59,454 bases of DNA, from positions 1-59,454 of the forward strand of contig QMIW01000013.1 in NCBI GenBank assembly GCA_024434165.1, read 5' to 3'. Every line of letters starts with the position of its first letter. Positions within the stretch are counted from its first letter, which is position 1. Of the stretch, positions 16,194 through 25,140 are shown piece after piece. The notes under the pieces were generated by a model that was not told the DNA's origin, did not search any database, and saw only the letters and a program-made list of their open reading frames with translations. The position numbers were made by a program, and so were the translations under genes. This DNA is from Chloroflexota bacterium (GTDB lineage Bacteria; Chloroflexota; Anaerolineae; Anaerolineales; Villigracilaceae).

Positions 16194-17642
16194 TTAGCCC
16201 TCTGGCGTGGGCGTTGGCGTGATTCCCTCCGGCGCAGGCGTGGATGAGCCGCCTGTGGAAGTATCGAACGAGCAGATGCTGCGCACCACCGCCATGTCGG
16301 CGGCGATGTTCGGGTCTTCGATGAATTCGGAGGCTTCGATGATTCTGGCAATCTCAAGCGCTTCCGGGCATTTGTTGTTTCTTGGCGTGCTCAACGCCGC
16401 CAGTTCCGAGGCGTACACGTCATAGTAATAGACTGTGGCGGCAGAAAGCGGCAACCCAACGACATCGGACGGCGTATCGTTGGGACCGCAACCCCCGCGC
16501 CCATCACAGGATTCCTCCGCCGTACAACCTTTAATCGCGCACTTCAAGGCAAGGATGCCCGTCTCGTAGTTGCGGTTCTTGTGATACAGCACGCCCAACT
16601 CGCCGTAGAACACGGGATTATCCGGCTGGAACTCGATGGTCTTCTGCACGTTGCGGATGGCGATGAAGAACTGACCCATTTGGGAATAGGTGCGGGCGAT
16701 GGAAAGATACGGCGTGGGGTCCTGCACGCCCAACTGTTCGTTGATGCGTGCGGTCTGCGCAAAGTATTCCAGGGACTTTTCGTACAACTGACTCTGGACT
16801 TCCTCATTGGGGCTGTCGAACGCGAGGCGGCGGTAGCCCGCGCCCGCGCGGAGGTAGAGGAAGGTCAGGTTCGGCGTGATTTGGATGGCGCGGTCATAGG
16901 CTTCGATGGCAAGCGCATACTCACCCAGCGACTCGAGCACATAGGCATGGACGCGGTGCACGTCCATTTGCGAGGCGTCCTGTTCCAAAGCCCGCTCGAT
17001 CACCTGCTGTGCCTGGGTCCATTTTTGCTGGTCTACCAGCACCTCGGCGTAGAAAGCCTGCGCGAGGACGTTGGTGTTATCCAACTGGATTGCGCGCACC
17101 GCCTCCTGCTCGGCGGTGGTCAACAAGTCCTGCCGCTCGCGCGCATCGGAGGTGTAGGAGGCTTTCCAGTTCAAGGCAAAGGCTAGGACCGCATGGGCGT
17201 AACTGCTGTCTGGGTTGACCTCCACTGCTTTTTGCGCCGATTCGATGGCTTCGTCGAGGCGGTTGAGAATATCGTCCTGTTTGACGAGCAGGGCGGTGGA
17301 GTACGTCTGCACGCGCGATAACTGCGCCCAGACTTCCGCATTGTTCGGGTCTACGCGGGATGCTTCCCGATACGCAGAGATGGCTCCGGGAGAAATACCG
17401 CCGGCGGGCGAAACGGAGTCATCCAGTTTTCCTGCTGTAAAGAGGGCATCCCCTTCGAGGATGAAGGAACTGGCAAACCGGGTGGGCGTGGGGGTGGGCA
17501 GGAACAACGGCTTGACATCCCCCTCCATCACCGAGCGAATCAACCAGATTCCGCCGAGGATCAGGACCACCCAAAAGAACATGCGATAGACGGCGGTCTC
17601 ATCGCGCCGTCTGAAAATGGAGCGCCGCTGATAGATGTTCAT
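16194..17642 (-). CDS. Membrane-anchored TPR protein
   Basis: 482 residues. A basic N-terminus, one membrane segment at about 20-40, a short Thr/Pro stalk, then several TPR units (AISAYREASRVDPNNAEVW, ALAIEAYDRAIQITPN, IRNVQKTIEFQPDNPVFY) and a Ser/Pro/Thr-rich tail ending TPTPTPEG. A Cys-rich insert (CTAEESCDGRGGC) follows the last TPRs. TPRs are protein-interaction scaffolds, here predicted outside the cell. The start overlaps the previous stop by 4 bp (ATGA), so the pair is translationally coupled. Confidence 0.82.
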   Translation of the reverse strand: MNIYQRRSIFRRRDETAVYRMFFWVVLILGGIWLIRSVMEGDVKPLFLPTPTPTRFASSFILEGDALFTAGKLDDSVSPAGGISPGAISAYREASRVDPNNAEVWAQLSRVQTYSTALLVKQDDILNRLDEAIESAQKAVEVNPDSSYAHAVLAFALNWKASYTSDARERQDLLTTAEQEAVRAIQLDNTNVLAQAFYAEVLVDQQKWTQAQQVIERALEQDASQMDVHRVHAYVLESLGEYALAIEAYDRAIQITPNLTFLYLRAGAGYRRLAFDSPNEEVQSQLYEKSLEYFAQTARINEQLGVQDPTPYLSIARTYSQMGQFFIAIRNVQKTIEFQPDNPVFYGELGVLYHKNRNYETGILALKCAIKGCTAEESCDGRGGCGPNDTPSDVVGLPLSAATVYYYDVYASELAALSTPRNNKCPEALEIARIIEASEFIEDPNIAADMAVVRSICSFDTSTGGSSTPAPEGITPTPTPEG

Positions 17643-18949
17643 GGCGTCGGGGTGGCTGCCGCTGTCGGTTCAGAACCAGCCGTCCCGATGGGAGATGCGG
17701 TCGGCGAGACGGGAGGAGTCCCCTGGGGCTGGGTCAAATTTTCCTGACAGCGGGTGATGATCTCATTGGCTTTTTCAATCGAAAATTCATCCGCCGGGAC
17801 GCGGGAGATGATCAACTGCGCGATCTGCAAGGCTTCGCCGCATTGGTTGGTGCGGGAGAGCGCGAAGCCGTAGGTGTAGTAATACTCCGCGATGCGCGGG
17901 AAGTTCGGCGTCAGTTCGATGGGTTCCAACTGCGTGCCTTCCTTCGACAAGCCGCCCTTGACGACAAAGGACAACTCTTCCACCGCCTCGTCCCAGTAGG
18001 CGTTGTAATAGAGCATCACGCCGAGGTTGCCGCGCAGGTTGGTATCGGCGGGGTCGTCCGTCACCGCGGAATTGGCGTACTGCATGGCTTTGCCGTATTC
18101 GCCCAGCGTGGCATACGTGCGGGACATGAGCAGGTCTGGCATGGGGTCTTGCGGGTTGAGCGCGTTGGCGCGCGTAAAGGAATCCACCGCTTCGTTGTAG
18201 ATCCCCAGGATGCGCTGGTTGCGTCCAATGGCGATATACAGGTCGGCGATGTTGGGGTTGATGGCGATTGCCGCCTCGTATTCACGAATGGCTTCTTCGT
18301 AGTTCCCGGTCGCCTCCAGGATGTAGCCGCGCGCGCGGTGGGTTTCGAGCAGGTCCGGGGCGAGCGCCTGCGCCACACGCGATTCTTCCGCGGCTTTTTC
18401 GAGGGCGTCGAAAGCGCCGATGCCGCTGTAATAGGAATCCACGAGAATCTCGACATAATAGGCATGAGCCAGCGCGTTGTTGGGGTCGAGCTCGAGCGCG
18501 CGGAGGATTTCGTTTTCCGCCTGTAAATAATCGCCCTGAAAATTAAGCGCCCAGGCGCGCACGGCAAACGCCATCGAATTGCCGGGGCTGAGCAGGAGCG
18601 CGTCTTCGGCGGCGGTTTGCGCTTCTTTGTATTTCCCGGCAAAGACAAGCGTACGCGCCAGCATGATATGGGTGGCGGGGTCATCGGGACGGGAGACAAT
18701 CGCCTTCTGATAGGCGTCAATTGCCGGGAGGAGTTTGCCTTCCTTGAACAGGGTTTCCGCTTCGGCGATCAGCGTCTCGGGCGAGGTGGTGGCAGTGGAG
18801 GTGGGGACGCCCAACGGCTGGATCTCCGCCACCACAAAGCGGTTGACGTATGCCCCCGCGAGCACCAGCAGGCTGAGCAAAATAATGCGGAACCAGTTTG
18901 GCTTGGTCCGCCGTTTGTTCATACTCCATTTACTTCCTCGCAGATACAT
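17639..18949 (-). CDS. Membrane-anchored TPR protein (paralogue, first of pair)
   Basis: 436 residues with the same plan: basic N-terminus, membrane segment at about 22-42, Thr-rich joint, then TPR units (LLPAIDAYQKAIVSRPDDP, EAAIREYEAAIAINPN-like block, EAVDSFTRANALNPQDP) and a Pro/Thr tail. An alternative ATG nine codons later (18922) is equally plausible. It is divergent from trmD and directly upstream of its coupled paralogue. The duplicated pair suggests a heteromeric scaffold, but no partner is identifiable. Confidence 0.82.
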   Translation of the reverse strand: MYLRGSKWSMNKRRTKPNWFRIILLSLLVLAGAYVNRFVVAEIQPLGVPTSTATTSPETLIAEAETLFKEGKLLPAIDAYQKAIVSRPDDPATHIMLARTLVFAGKYKEAQTAAEDALLLSPGNSMAFAVRAWALNFQGDYLQAENEILRALELDPNNALAHAYYVEILVDSYYSGIGAFDALEKAAEESRVAQALAPDLLETHRARGYILEATGNYEEAIREYEAAIAINPNIADLYIAIGRNQRILGIYNEAVDSFTRANALNPQDPMPDLLMSRTYATLGEYGKAMQYANSAVTDDPADTNLRGNLGVMLYYNAYWDEAVEELSFVVKGGLSKEGTQLEPIELTPNFPRIAEYYYTYGFALSRTNQCGEALQIAQLIISRVPADEFSIEKANEIITRCQENLTQPQGTPPVSPTASPIGTAGSEPTAAATPTP

Positions 18950-19051
18950 TCTTCACCTTGCACTCATCGAAATCGAGCGTTTTTCATATTACCATCCGCG
19001 CAAATGCGCGGTCAAGCAGGGGGGCTAAGTTCTAATTTGCCTCTTATATGC

Positions 19052-19057
19052 TAAAAT
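19052..19057 (+). promoter_or_regulatory. Extended -10 (TGCTAAAAT), possible leaderless trmD
   Basis: TAAAAT, preceded by TGC, ends exactly 6 nt before the trmD ATG; no ribosome-binding site fits between. Confidence 0.45.
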
Positions 19058-19063
19058 CGCTTC

Positions 19064-19846
19064 ATGCAATTCGAGGTGTTTACCCTCCTGCCTGAAGTCT
19101 TTCCTGCGTATCTGGATACAAGTATTATAAAGCGCGCGCGCGAACGGGGGCTGATTCAAGTCAACGTTCACAACATCCGCGATTACACCCATGACAAACA
19201 CCACACTACCGACGACACGCCCTACGGCGGCGGCGGCGGAATGGTGATGAAGCCGGAGCCGGTTTTCGAGGCGGTTGAGACGGTTTTGGGATTTCCCCTC
19301 GTTCAAGCCGCCGCTCCTGGCGGCGAGGACGCCGCCAGGAGTGGTAAGAATATTCCCATCATTCTGCTCACCCCGCAGGGACGGGTTTTCAACCAAAGCA
19401 TCGCCCGCGAACTGGCAGGATATCCGCGCATCGCGCTTCTTTGCGGACGCTACGAAGGCATTGACGAGCGCGTCCGTGAGCATCTCATCACTGACGAAAT
19501 TTCCATCGGCGATTACGTGCTGACGGGCGGGGAACTGCCCGCGCTCATCCTGATTGATGCGGTGTCGCGCCTCCTGCCGGACGTGTTGGGCGATCCCACC
19601 GGCGCGGAGGATGACTCGCATGCAATGGGTCTGCTCGAATATCCGCATTACACCCGCCCGCCCGAATTTCGCGGCTGGAAGGTGCCGGAGGTGCTGCTCT
19701 CCGGCGACCACGGCAGAATCGAAAAATGGCGCAGGGAACAGGCGCTGCTGCGCACGCTCAGAAAACGACCCGACATGCTCGAAAAAGCAGATTTGAGTGA
19801 AGCAGATAAAAAATTCGTCAATAGTCTAAAGTCAAAAGTCGAATGA
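19064..19846 (+). CDS. trmD: tRNA (guanine-37-N1) methyltransferase
   Basis: 260 residues. It adds the m1G37 mark next to the anticodon, preventing frameshifts. The trefoil-knot SAM motifs are clear: [31 protein letters not shown] and [17 protein letters not shown]. Two oddities: a loop after [10 protein letters not shown] carries an in-frame 28-bp palindrome (coding roughly [12 protein letters not shown]), and the last residues (SLKSKVE) come from a heptad repeat. Neither disturbs the conserved core. Confidence 0.96.
   Translation: MQFEVFTLLPEVFPAYLDTSIIKRARERGLIQVNVHNIRDYTHDKHHTTDDTPYGGGGGMVMKPEPVFEAVETVLGFPLVQAAAPGGEDAARSGKNIPIILLTPQGRVFNQSIARELAGYPRIALLCGRYEGIDERVREHLITDEISIGDYVLTGGELPALILIDAVSRLLPDVLGDPTGAEDDSHAMGLLEYPHYTRPPEFRGWKVPEVLLSGDHGRIEKWRREQALLRTLRKRPDMLEKADLSEADKKFVNSLKSKVE
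19314..19341. repeat. GGCGGCG palindrome inside trmD (class E)
   Basis: CTCCTGGCGGCG and CGCCGCCAGGAG form a perfect 12-bp stem with loop AGGA. In frame in a variable loop of TrmD. Related palindromes are at 41164-41205 and 58681-58721. Confidence 0.85.
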
Positions 19847-19879
19847 CCTTCGACCTGTGATCTTTGACCTTCGCCTTGT
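19824..19879. repeat. Heptad tandem repeat at the trmD 3' end (8 units)
   Basis: GTCTAAA, GTCAAAA, GTCGAAT, GACCTTC, GACCTGT, GATCTTT, GACCTTC, GCCTTGT. The first and second halves are roughly inverted. The trmD stop codon is inside. Confidence 0.85.
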
Positions 19880-19909
19880 AACAAATCAGACCCACACTCG
19901 GAGGAATTT

Positions 19910-21217
19910 ATGTCATCAGCGCGCTTGAATTACGGCAAGACCTTCCTATTGGGTTTCGGCTTTTTTGGCGTGAGCGTGATCTGGGGCGTGTACAACGCCT
20001 TCGTCCCGATCTTCCTCGCCGATAAATTCGGGCTCGCCCCCGCCCTGATCGGATTCTTCATGACGCTCGATAACATCGCGGCGTTGTTCATCCAGCCGCC
20101 GGTGGGGGCATGGTCCGACCGCCTGCGCACCCCGTTGGGACGGCGCATTCCCTTCATTCTCGTTGGCGCGCCGGTCACCGCGGTGGCATTCGGTTTGATT
20201 CCGATTGCGGCGGTCCTGCCGCTGTTCGTCGCCTGCACCAGCACCCTGCTGTTGAGCGCGGCGCTGTGGCGCACGCCCGTTGTGGCGCTCATGCCGGATA
20301 TCACCCCCTCGCAGTTCCGCTCGCAGGCGAACGGCATCATCAACTTCATGGGCGGCGTCGGCACCATCGTCGCCTTGCAGACGGGCGGCATGTTATACAA
20401 GATGAGTCCCAACTTCCCGTTCTGGCTGGGTTCCGGTCTGGTGCTCCTTGCCGCGCTGATCGTTTATCTCTTCATCGAAGAGCCGAAGGAATACGAAACG
20501 ATCGAAAAACAACCCGGCATGTTCCAAAGCCTGAAGGAAGTCTTCAACAACCCGGATAAGAGCGGCTTGCGCATCCTCTTTGCCATTTTCTTCTGGTTCA
20601 TCGGCTTTTCGGCAGTGGAGACCTTCTTCACGCTGTACGCCAAGAATCACCTCGGCTTGAACGAAGGCGACGGCGCAACCCTGCTTTCCGTCCTGCCGCT
20701 GTTCTTCGTGCTTTTCGCCATTCCCTCCGGTTTTATCGCCGGCAAGATCGGACGCCGCACCACCATCGCCACCGGCTTGATCATCCTCGTCATCATGCTC
20801 GTCCTGCTTTACATCACCCCCGCCGAAGCCCTGCTGACGGGCATCGCGCCCCTGCCGCTGGTGGGCATCCCATTGGTGGAGGACGGTCCGCGCATGTTGA
20901 CGCTCGCGGGCGTCCTGCTCATCCTCGGCGGCATTGGCTGGGCGTTCATCAACATCAACTCCCTGCCCATGATCGTGGACCTGACCAGCGCGGCGCGCAT
21001 CGGAACGTTCACGGGGTTGTATTATCTTTTCTCCACGCTCTCAGCCATCGTCGGTCCGAACATGAACGGCTGGGCGGTGCAACTGGCGGGAAACAATTAC
21101 AACATCATCATGCTCATCGCGCCGTTCTTTATGTTGATTGCATTCAGCTTGATGATGGGCGTGAAACGCGGCGAGGCTGTGGTTAGCGAGCAGGTCTCAG
21201 TGAGCAGTAATCAGTAA
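19910..21217 (+). CDS. MFS transporter (GPH/SLC45-like)
   Basis: 435 residues with about 12 membrane segments. The loop after helix 2 reads GAWSDRLRTPLGRRIPFILVG, the signature of the SLC45/sucrose and glycoside-pentoside-hexuronide-type group; the matching loop in the second half is GKIGRRTT. Substrate unknown, probably a sugar or glycoside by cation symport. CGGAGGA lies before the ATG. The stop codon falls within a heptad repeat leading into the next gene. Confidence 0.85.
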   Translation: MSSARLNYGKTFLLGFGFFGVSVIWGVYNAFVPIFLADKFGLAPALIGFFMTLDNIAALFIQPPVGAWSDRLRTPLGRRIPFILVGAPVTAVAFGLIPIAAVLPLFVACTSTLLLSAALWRTPVVALMPDITPSQFRSQANGIINFMGGVGTIVALQTGGMLYKMSPNFPFWLGSGLVLLAALIVYLFIEEPKEYETIEKQPGMFQSLKEVFNNPDKSGLRILFAIFFWFIGFSAVETFFTLYAKNHLGLNEGDGATLLSVLPLFFVLFAIPSGFIAGKIGRRTTIATGLIILVIMLVLLYITPAEALLTGIAPLPLVGIPLVEDGPRMLTLAGVLLILGGIGWAFININSLPMIVDLTSAARIGTFTGLYYLFSTLSAIVGPNMNGWAVQLAGNNYNIIMLIAPFFMLIAFSLMMGVKRGEAVVSEQVSVSSNQ

Positions 21218-21253
21218 ACAGTAATCAGTTACGTGTTACGTATTCCGCATTAC
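21198..21253. repeat. Heptad tandem repeat joining two genes (8 units)
   Basis: CAGTGAG, CAGTAAT, CAGTAAA, CAGTAAT, CAGTTAC, GTGTTAC, GTATTCC, GCATTAC. It contains the MFS stop codon and the proposed GTG start of the next gene, and encodes the first residues of its signal peptide. Confidence 0.9.
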
Positions 21254-22234
21254 GTTTTTCTGATGATGGCAGCATGGGCGCTCGCCGCCTGCCTGGGATC
21301 GCCGGATTGTTTTAGGGAGGAGGTCTTTTGCGCGGCGCTGGTGACCGACACACAGGGGCTCGACGATCACGGCATTCATGCAGATGCCTGGCTGGGGTTG
21401 CAGGAAGCGCAGGAGAACGGACTGGCAGACAGGATTGATTACATCGAGTCGGTGGATTCGCGCGACTATTTGAAGAACATCGTCTATTTTGCGGATCGCG
21501 GCTACGACGTGATTCTCACCTCCGGGATTGCCCTGGCGGATGAAACGCTTCAAAGCGCGGACCTCAAGCCTGATTCCGTTTTCGTGGGTTTGAGCCAACC
21601 CTTTGAGGAATCCCGCCCAAACCTCGTCTCCGTGACCTTCCCCGAAGACCAGATGGGCTTTGCCGCCGGTCTGCTCGCGGCACGAATCTCCAGGACGGGC
21701 ATCGTGGCGGGGATTTGCGAAACCTCCGGCATTGACTCGATGCGGCGGTATTGCGAGGGGTTTCGGGCAGGCGCGGAATACATCCCCGAAACGAACGTCG
21801 AGGTGCTGATCGCATACCGCGAGGACGGCGACAGTGAAACCCTGTTCCTGGATGACGCTTGGGGCTACGAAACCGCCTCCCTGCTCGCCAAACGCGGCGC
21901 AGACGTGATCTTTGCGGCAGGCGGGGGGACGGGTCAGGGGGCGCTGCGGGCGGCTTCAGATCTGGGCATCCTGTCCATTGGGGCAGAGCGGGACCAGGCG
22001 GCGGTTTTGGGAGAATCCGGTTCCAGCGTGGTGACCTCTTTTTATGGGGCTGCCAGGCTCGAGGTCCAGGAGGTGATGCGCTCGCTGAGGGCGGGGGGCA
22101 TGTCGGGGGCGCGGAGCGGTCAAATCCAATTTGTGCCGCTTGGGGCGGTTTTTCCTCCAAACCTGGGGATCGAGGTGGATACGGCGCTGAAAATGCTCGA
22201 AAATGGGGAAATTCTTACGAATGTCACGCCTTAA
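21233..22234 (+). CDS. BMP-family substrate-binding lipoprotein (first of two)
   Basis: 333 residues if begun at GTG 21233; ATG codons at 21263 and 21266 are alternatives. With the GTG start a full lipoprotein signal results: MLRIPHYVFLMMAAWALAAC, with Cys as lipid site. The GTG and next seven codons lie in a heptad repeat and no ribosome-binding site is visible. The mature part is a BMP/PnrA-type binding protein (LDDHGIHADAWLGLQEA, VGLSQPFEESRPNLVSVTF, GFAAGLLAARISRTG). It precedes the second binding protein and the ABC genes, so it may be an alternative receptor. Confidence 0.82.
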   Translation: MLRIPHYVFLMMAAWALAACLGSPDCFREEVFCAALVTDTQGLDDHGIHADAWLGLQEAQENGLADRIDYIESVDSRDYLKNIVYFADRGYDVILTSGIALADETLQSADLKPDSVFVGLSQPFEESRPNLVSVTFPEDQMGFAAGLLAARISRTGIVAGICETSGIDSMRRYCEGFRAGAEYIPETNVEVLIAYREDGDSETLFLDDAWGYETASLLAKRGADVIFAAGGGTGQGALRAASDLGILSIGAERDQAAVLGESGSSVVTSFYGAARLEVQEVMRSLRAGGMSGARSGQIQFVPLGAVFPPNLGIEVDTALKMLENGEILTNVTP

Positions 22235-22350
22235 TCACATTAGCATTGCGCAGGCTTGCACAAAGAGTGGAGAAGATTTATACTTGCATTGTCGTTAGGC
22301 TGTGCTGGAAAGCAGCCTTTCATTCCATCTTCTAGAGGAGAAGAAACAAC

Positions 22351-23418
22351 ATGAAGAAGCTTTACTTTTTAATGACCGCGTTGATTGTTGCGTCGTTGGT
22401 CCTCGCTGCTTGCGGCGGTGGAGGCGCAGCCGGTGGCGATGTCGTCAAAGTTGGTCAGGTGACCGACCTCGGCGGTATTGACGACAAGTCCTTCAATGCC
22501 ACTGCGTATGCCGGTATCGAGAAGGCTGTGGCTGAACTTGGCGTGGAAGGCAAATACCTGGAATCCACCCAGCAGTCCGACTATAACAAGAACATCCAGC
22601 AGTTCATTGATGAAGATACCGACCTGATCGTGACGGTCGGCTTCCTGCTCGGCGTGGATACCGCTGTGGCGGCAAAAGCCAACCCGGAAACCAAGTTCGC
22701 CATCGTGGACTACGCCTACCCCGACTGCTTCGGCACCGACTTTGTGGAAGGTCAGACCTGCGGTTCCGCAACCGAACTGCCCAACGTCCTGGGCCTCACC
22801 TTCGCCACCGATCAGGCGGCTTTCCTCGCAGGGTATGCGGCGGCTGCCACCACTCAGACCGGCAAGGTTGCCACCTTCGGCGGCATCAACATCCCGCCTG
22901 TTACGATCTTCATGAAGGGTTTTGAAGCGGGCGTGAAGTACTACAACGCCCAGAAGGGCACGAACGTGGAAGTGCTCGGCTGGAGCACCGAAGCCAACGA
23001 CGGTTCCTTCACCGGCAACTTTGAGTCTCTCGACGACGGCCGCTCCTTCGCTGAATCCTTCGTCCAGGAAGGCGCCGACATCATCATGCCTGTGGCTGGT
23101 CCTGTGGGTCTCGGTTCCGCCGCGTACTGCCAGGAGACCGGTTCCTGCAAGATCGTCGGCGTGGACACCGACTGGACCGTTTCCGCCAGCGAATACAGCG
23201 ATGTCATCCTCACCAGCGTGATGAAGAACATGAACGTCGCCGTGTTCGACACGATCAAGGCGGTTGTGGACGGTACCTTCAAGGGCGGTGTGTACGTTGG
23301 TACGCTCGCCAATGGCGGTATGGGTCTTGCCGAAGTCTCTGGTGCTTCCGATGAGCTCAAGGCTGAACTCGAAGCCATCAAGCAGGGCATCATTGACGGC
23401 TCCATCCCCGTTCAATAG
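22351..23418 (+). CDS. BMP-family nucleoside-type ABC substrate-binding lipoprotein
   Basis: 355 residues. The lipoprotein signal ends VLAAC, followed by a Gly-rich spacer. BMP-family features are VGQVTDLGGIDDKSFNATAY, a YNKNIQQFIDEDTDLIVTVGF segment, DQAAFLAGYAAAATTQTGKV and GVDTDW. BMP lipoproteins (BmpA/PnrA) bind purine and other nucleosides. GAGGAG lies before the ATG, and a strong terminator follows, so it may be expressed at higher level than the membrane genes. Confidence 0.92.
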   Translation: MKKLYFLMTALIVASLVLAACGGGGAAGGDVVKVGQVTDLGGIDDKSFNATAYAGIEKAVAELGVEGKYLESTQQSDYNKNIQQFIDEDTDLIVTVGFLLGVDTAVAAKANPETKFAIVDYAYPDCFGTDFVEGQTCGSATELPNVLGLTFATDQAAFLAGYAAAATTQTGKVATFGGINIPPVTIFMKGFEAGVKYYNAQKGTNVEVLGWSTEANDGSFTGNFESLDDGRSFAESFVQEGADIIMPVAGPVGLGSAAYCQETGSCKIVGVDTDWTVSASEYSDVILTSVMKNMNVAVFDTIKAVVDGTFKGGVYVGTLANGGMGLAEVSGASDELKAELEAIKQGIIDGSIPVQ

Positions 23419-23430
23419 TTCGTTTGAAAT

Positions 23431-23466
23431 AAAAAGCCGGGGGAGGTTTCTCCCCCGGCTTTTTTC
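23431..23466 (+). terminator. Intrinsic terminator after the binding-protein gene
   Basis: A 10-bp perfect stem GCCGGGGGAG/CTCCCCCGGC, 4-nt loop, six T's. Confidence 0.92.
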
Positions 23467-23597
23467 ATCCCATTTGCATTAGACCCCGAAGGTGTTTTCA
23501 TTCCGATGGCGATTCGGGCGCGCCTTCTCACAAGCAAAGCCGGTACGAAAAGACCTTTCGGGTTTAATGGACAATTAAAACGCACGGAGGGCATGTC

Positions 23598-25130
23598 ATG
23601 ACCAACGTTCTGGAACTGCGAGGGATCACCAAGCGCTTCCCCGGCGTGATTGCAAATGAAAAAGTGGATATCGCCTTGAGGGAGGGAAAGATTCTCGCAC
23701 TGCTGGGGGAAAATGGCGCGGGCAAAACCACGCTGATGAATATTCTTTATGGGCTGTACAAACCGGATGAAGGACAAATCTTTGTGCGCGGCAGGGAGGC
23801 GCACATTCACGGTCCGAACGACGCCATTGCGCTGGGAATCGGCATGGTGCACCAGCACTTCATGCTCGTGCCGGTGATGACCGTGACCGAGAACGTGATG
23901 CTGGGCGTCGAACCGACCCGCAACGGCATGTTCCTGGACAAGGAAAAGGTCTCCAGGCGCATCCGCGAGATTTCCGACCAGTACGGGCTGGAGGTGGACC
24001 CGAACGCCTACATCAAGGACCTGCCGGTGGGCATCCAACAGCGCGTGGAGATCATCAAGGTTTTGTACCGCCAGGCGGATATTTTGATCCTCGACGAGCC
24101 AACGGCTGTGCTGACGCCCCAGGAAGTGGAAGGGCTGTTCAAAATCATCAATACGCTCATCAAGTCGGGGAAGTCCATCATTTTCATCACGCATAAACTG
24201 AAGGAAGTGCTCGCCATTGCCGACGACATCACCGTGCTGAGGCTCGGCAAGGTGGTCGGTTCGATTGACCCGAAGGAAGCCACCACCGAAAAACTCGCCT
24301 CCATGATGGTGGGACGCGACGTCAACCTGGTGGTGGAGAAAAAGCCCGCCAAATCCGGCAAACCTGTGCTCATGGTCGAGAACCTGTTCGTCCGCGACGA
24401 ACGCCAGCACATGACCGTTCAGGGTGTTTCGTTCGAGGTGCGCGAAGGCGAAGTACTCGGCGTTGCGGGCGTGCAGGGCAACGGTCAGACCGAGCTGGTC
24501 TATGCGCTGACCGGGCTGCTGCCCCTGGAAGCCGGGACCATCCGCCTGCTCAATGAACCCATCCGGCATACCTCGCCGCGCGAAATCCTCGAACGCGGGA
24601 TGGCGCACATTCCCGAAGACCGCCAGCGTCATGGTCTGATCCTCACCTTCCCCGTCCACGATAATTTGGTGCTGTGCACCTACTACAAGGAGCCGTTCGC
24701 GCGCGGCATCTCGCTGCAGGAGAAAGCCATCTTCAGCAACGCCGGGGAACTGGTCAAGCAATACGACGTCCGCACGCCGAACATTTACGTCAACGTGGGG
24801 ACGCTCTCCGGCGGCAACCAGCAAAAGGTGATCGTCGCCCGCGAGTTCTCCCGTCCCATCAAACTGCTGATCGCCTCCCAACCGACCCGGGGGCTGGATG
24901 TCGGCTCCATCGAGTACATCCACCAGCAGATCATCAAAAAACGCGATGAAGGTACCGGGGTGCTGGTGGTCTCCTCCGAACTGGATGAGATCCTCGCCCT
25001 CTCAGACCGCATCGCCGTGATGTACAAAGGTCAGATCATGGATATCCTCGATGCCGACAAGACCAGCAAGGAAGAACTGGGTCTGCTCATGGCGGGCATT
25101 CATCCGTCTGACAACAAGAAAACGAAATAG
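23598..25130 (+). CDS. Nucleoside/sugar ABC importer ATPase (two fused ABC domains)
   Basis: 510 residues, two ABC domains in one chain as in YufO/NupA and RbsA. Domain 1 has Walker A GENGAGKTT, signature VGIQQR and Walker B ILILDEPT. Domain 2 has a degenerate Walker A (VQGNGQTE, no Lys), signature LSGGNQQK and IASQPTRGLD, where Gln replaces the catalytic Glu. Such asymmetry is normal for this family. It energises the two permeases that follow; 10 bp separate it from the next start. Confidence 0.94.
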   Translation: MTNVLELRGITKRFPGVIANEKVDIALREGKILALLGENGAGKTTLMNILYGLYKPDEGQIFVRGREAHIHGPNDAIALGIGMVHQHFMLVPVMTVTENVMLGVEPTRNGMFLDKEKVSRRIREISDQYGLEVDPNAYIKDLPVGIQQRVEIIKVLYRQADILILDEPTAVLTPQEVEGLFKIINTLIKSGKSIIFITHKLKEVLAIADDITVLRLGKVVGSIDPKEATTEKLASMMVGRDVNLVVEKKPAKSGKPVLMVENLFVRDERQHMTVQGVSFEVREGEVLGVAGVQGNGQTELVYALTGLLPLEAGTIRLLNEPIRHTSPREILERGMAHIPEDRQRHGLILTFPVHDNLVLCTYYKEPFARGISLQEKAIFSNAGELVKQYDVRTPNIYVNVGTLSGGNQQKVIVAREFSRPIKLLIASQPTRGLDVGSIEYIHQQIIKKRDEGTGVLVVSSELDEILALSDRIAVMYKGQIMDILDADKTSKEELGLLMAGIHPSDNKKTK

Positions 25131-25140
25131 GAGAAGTCCT

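Noticed and set aside
22235-22350. Purine riboswitch before the BMP gene
   Set aside because: A small AGGCTG-type hairpin is present, but the conserved purine-riboswitch core is not visible.
22369-24923. Long minus-strand frames opposite the BMP and ABC ATPase genes
   Set aside because: Antisense shadows of clearly conserved genes; composition (His/Arg-rich) is that of a reverse reading.
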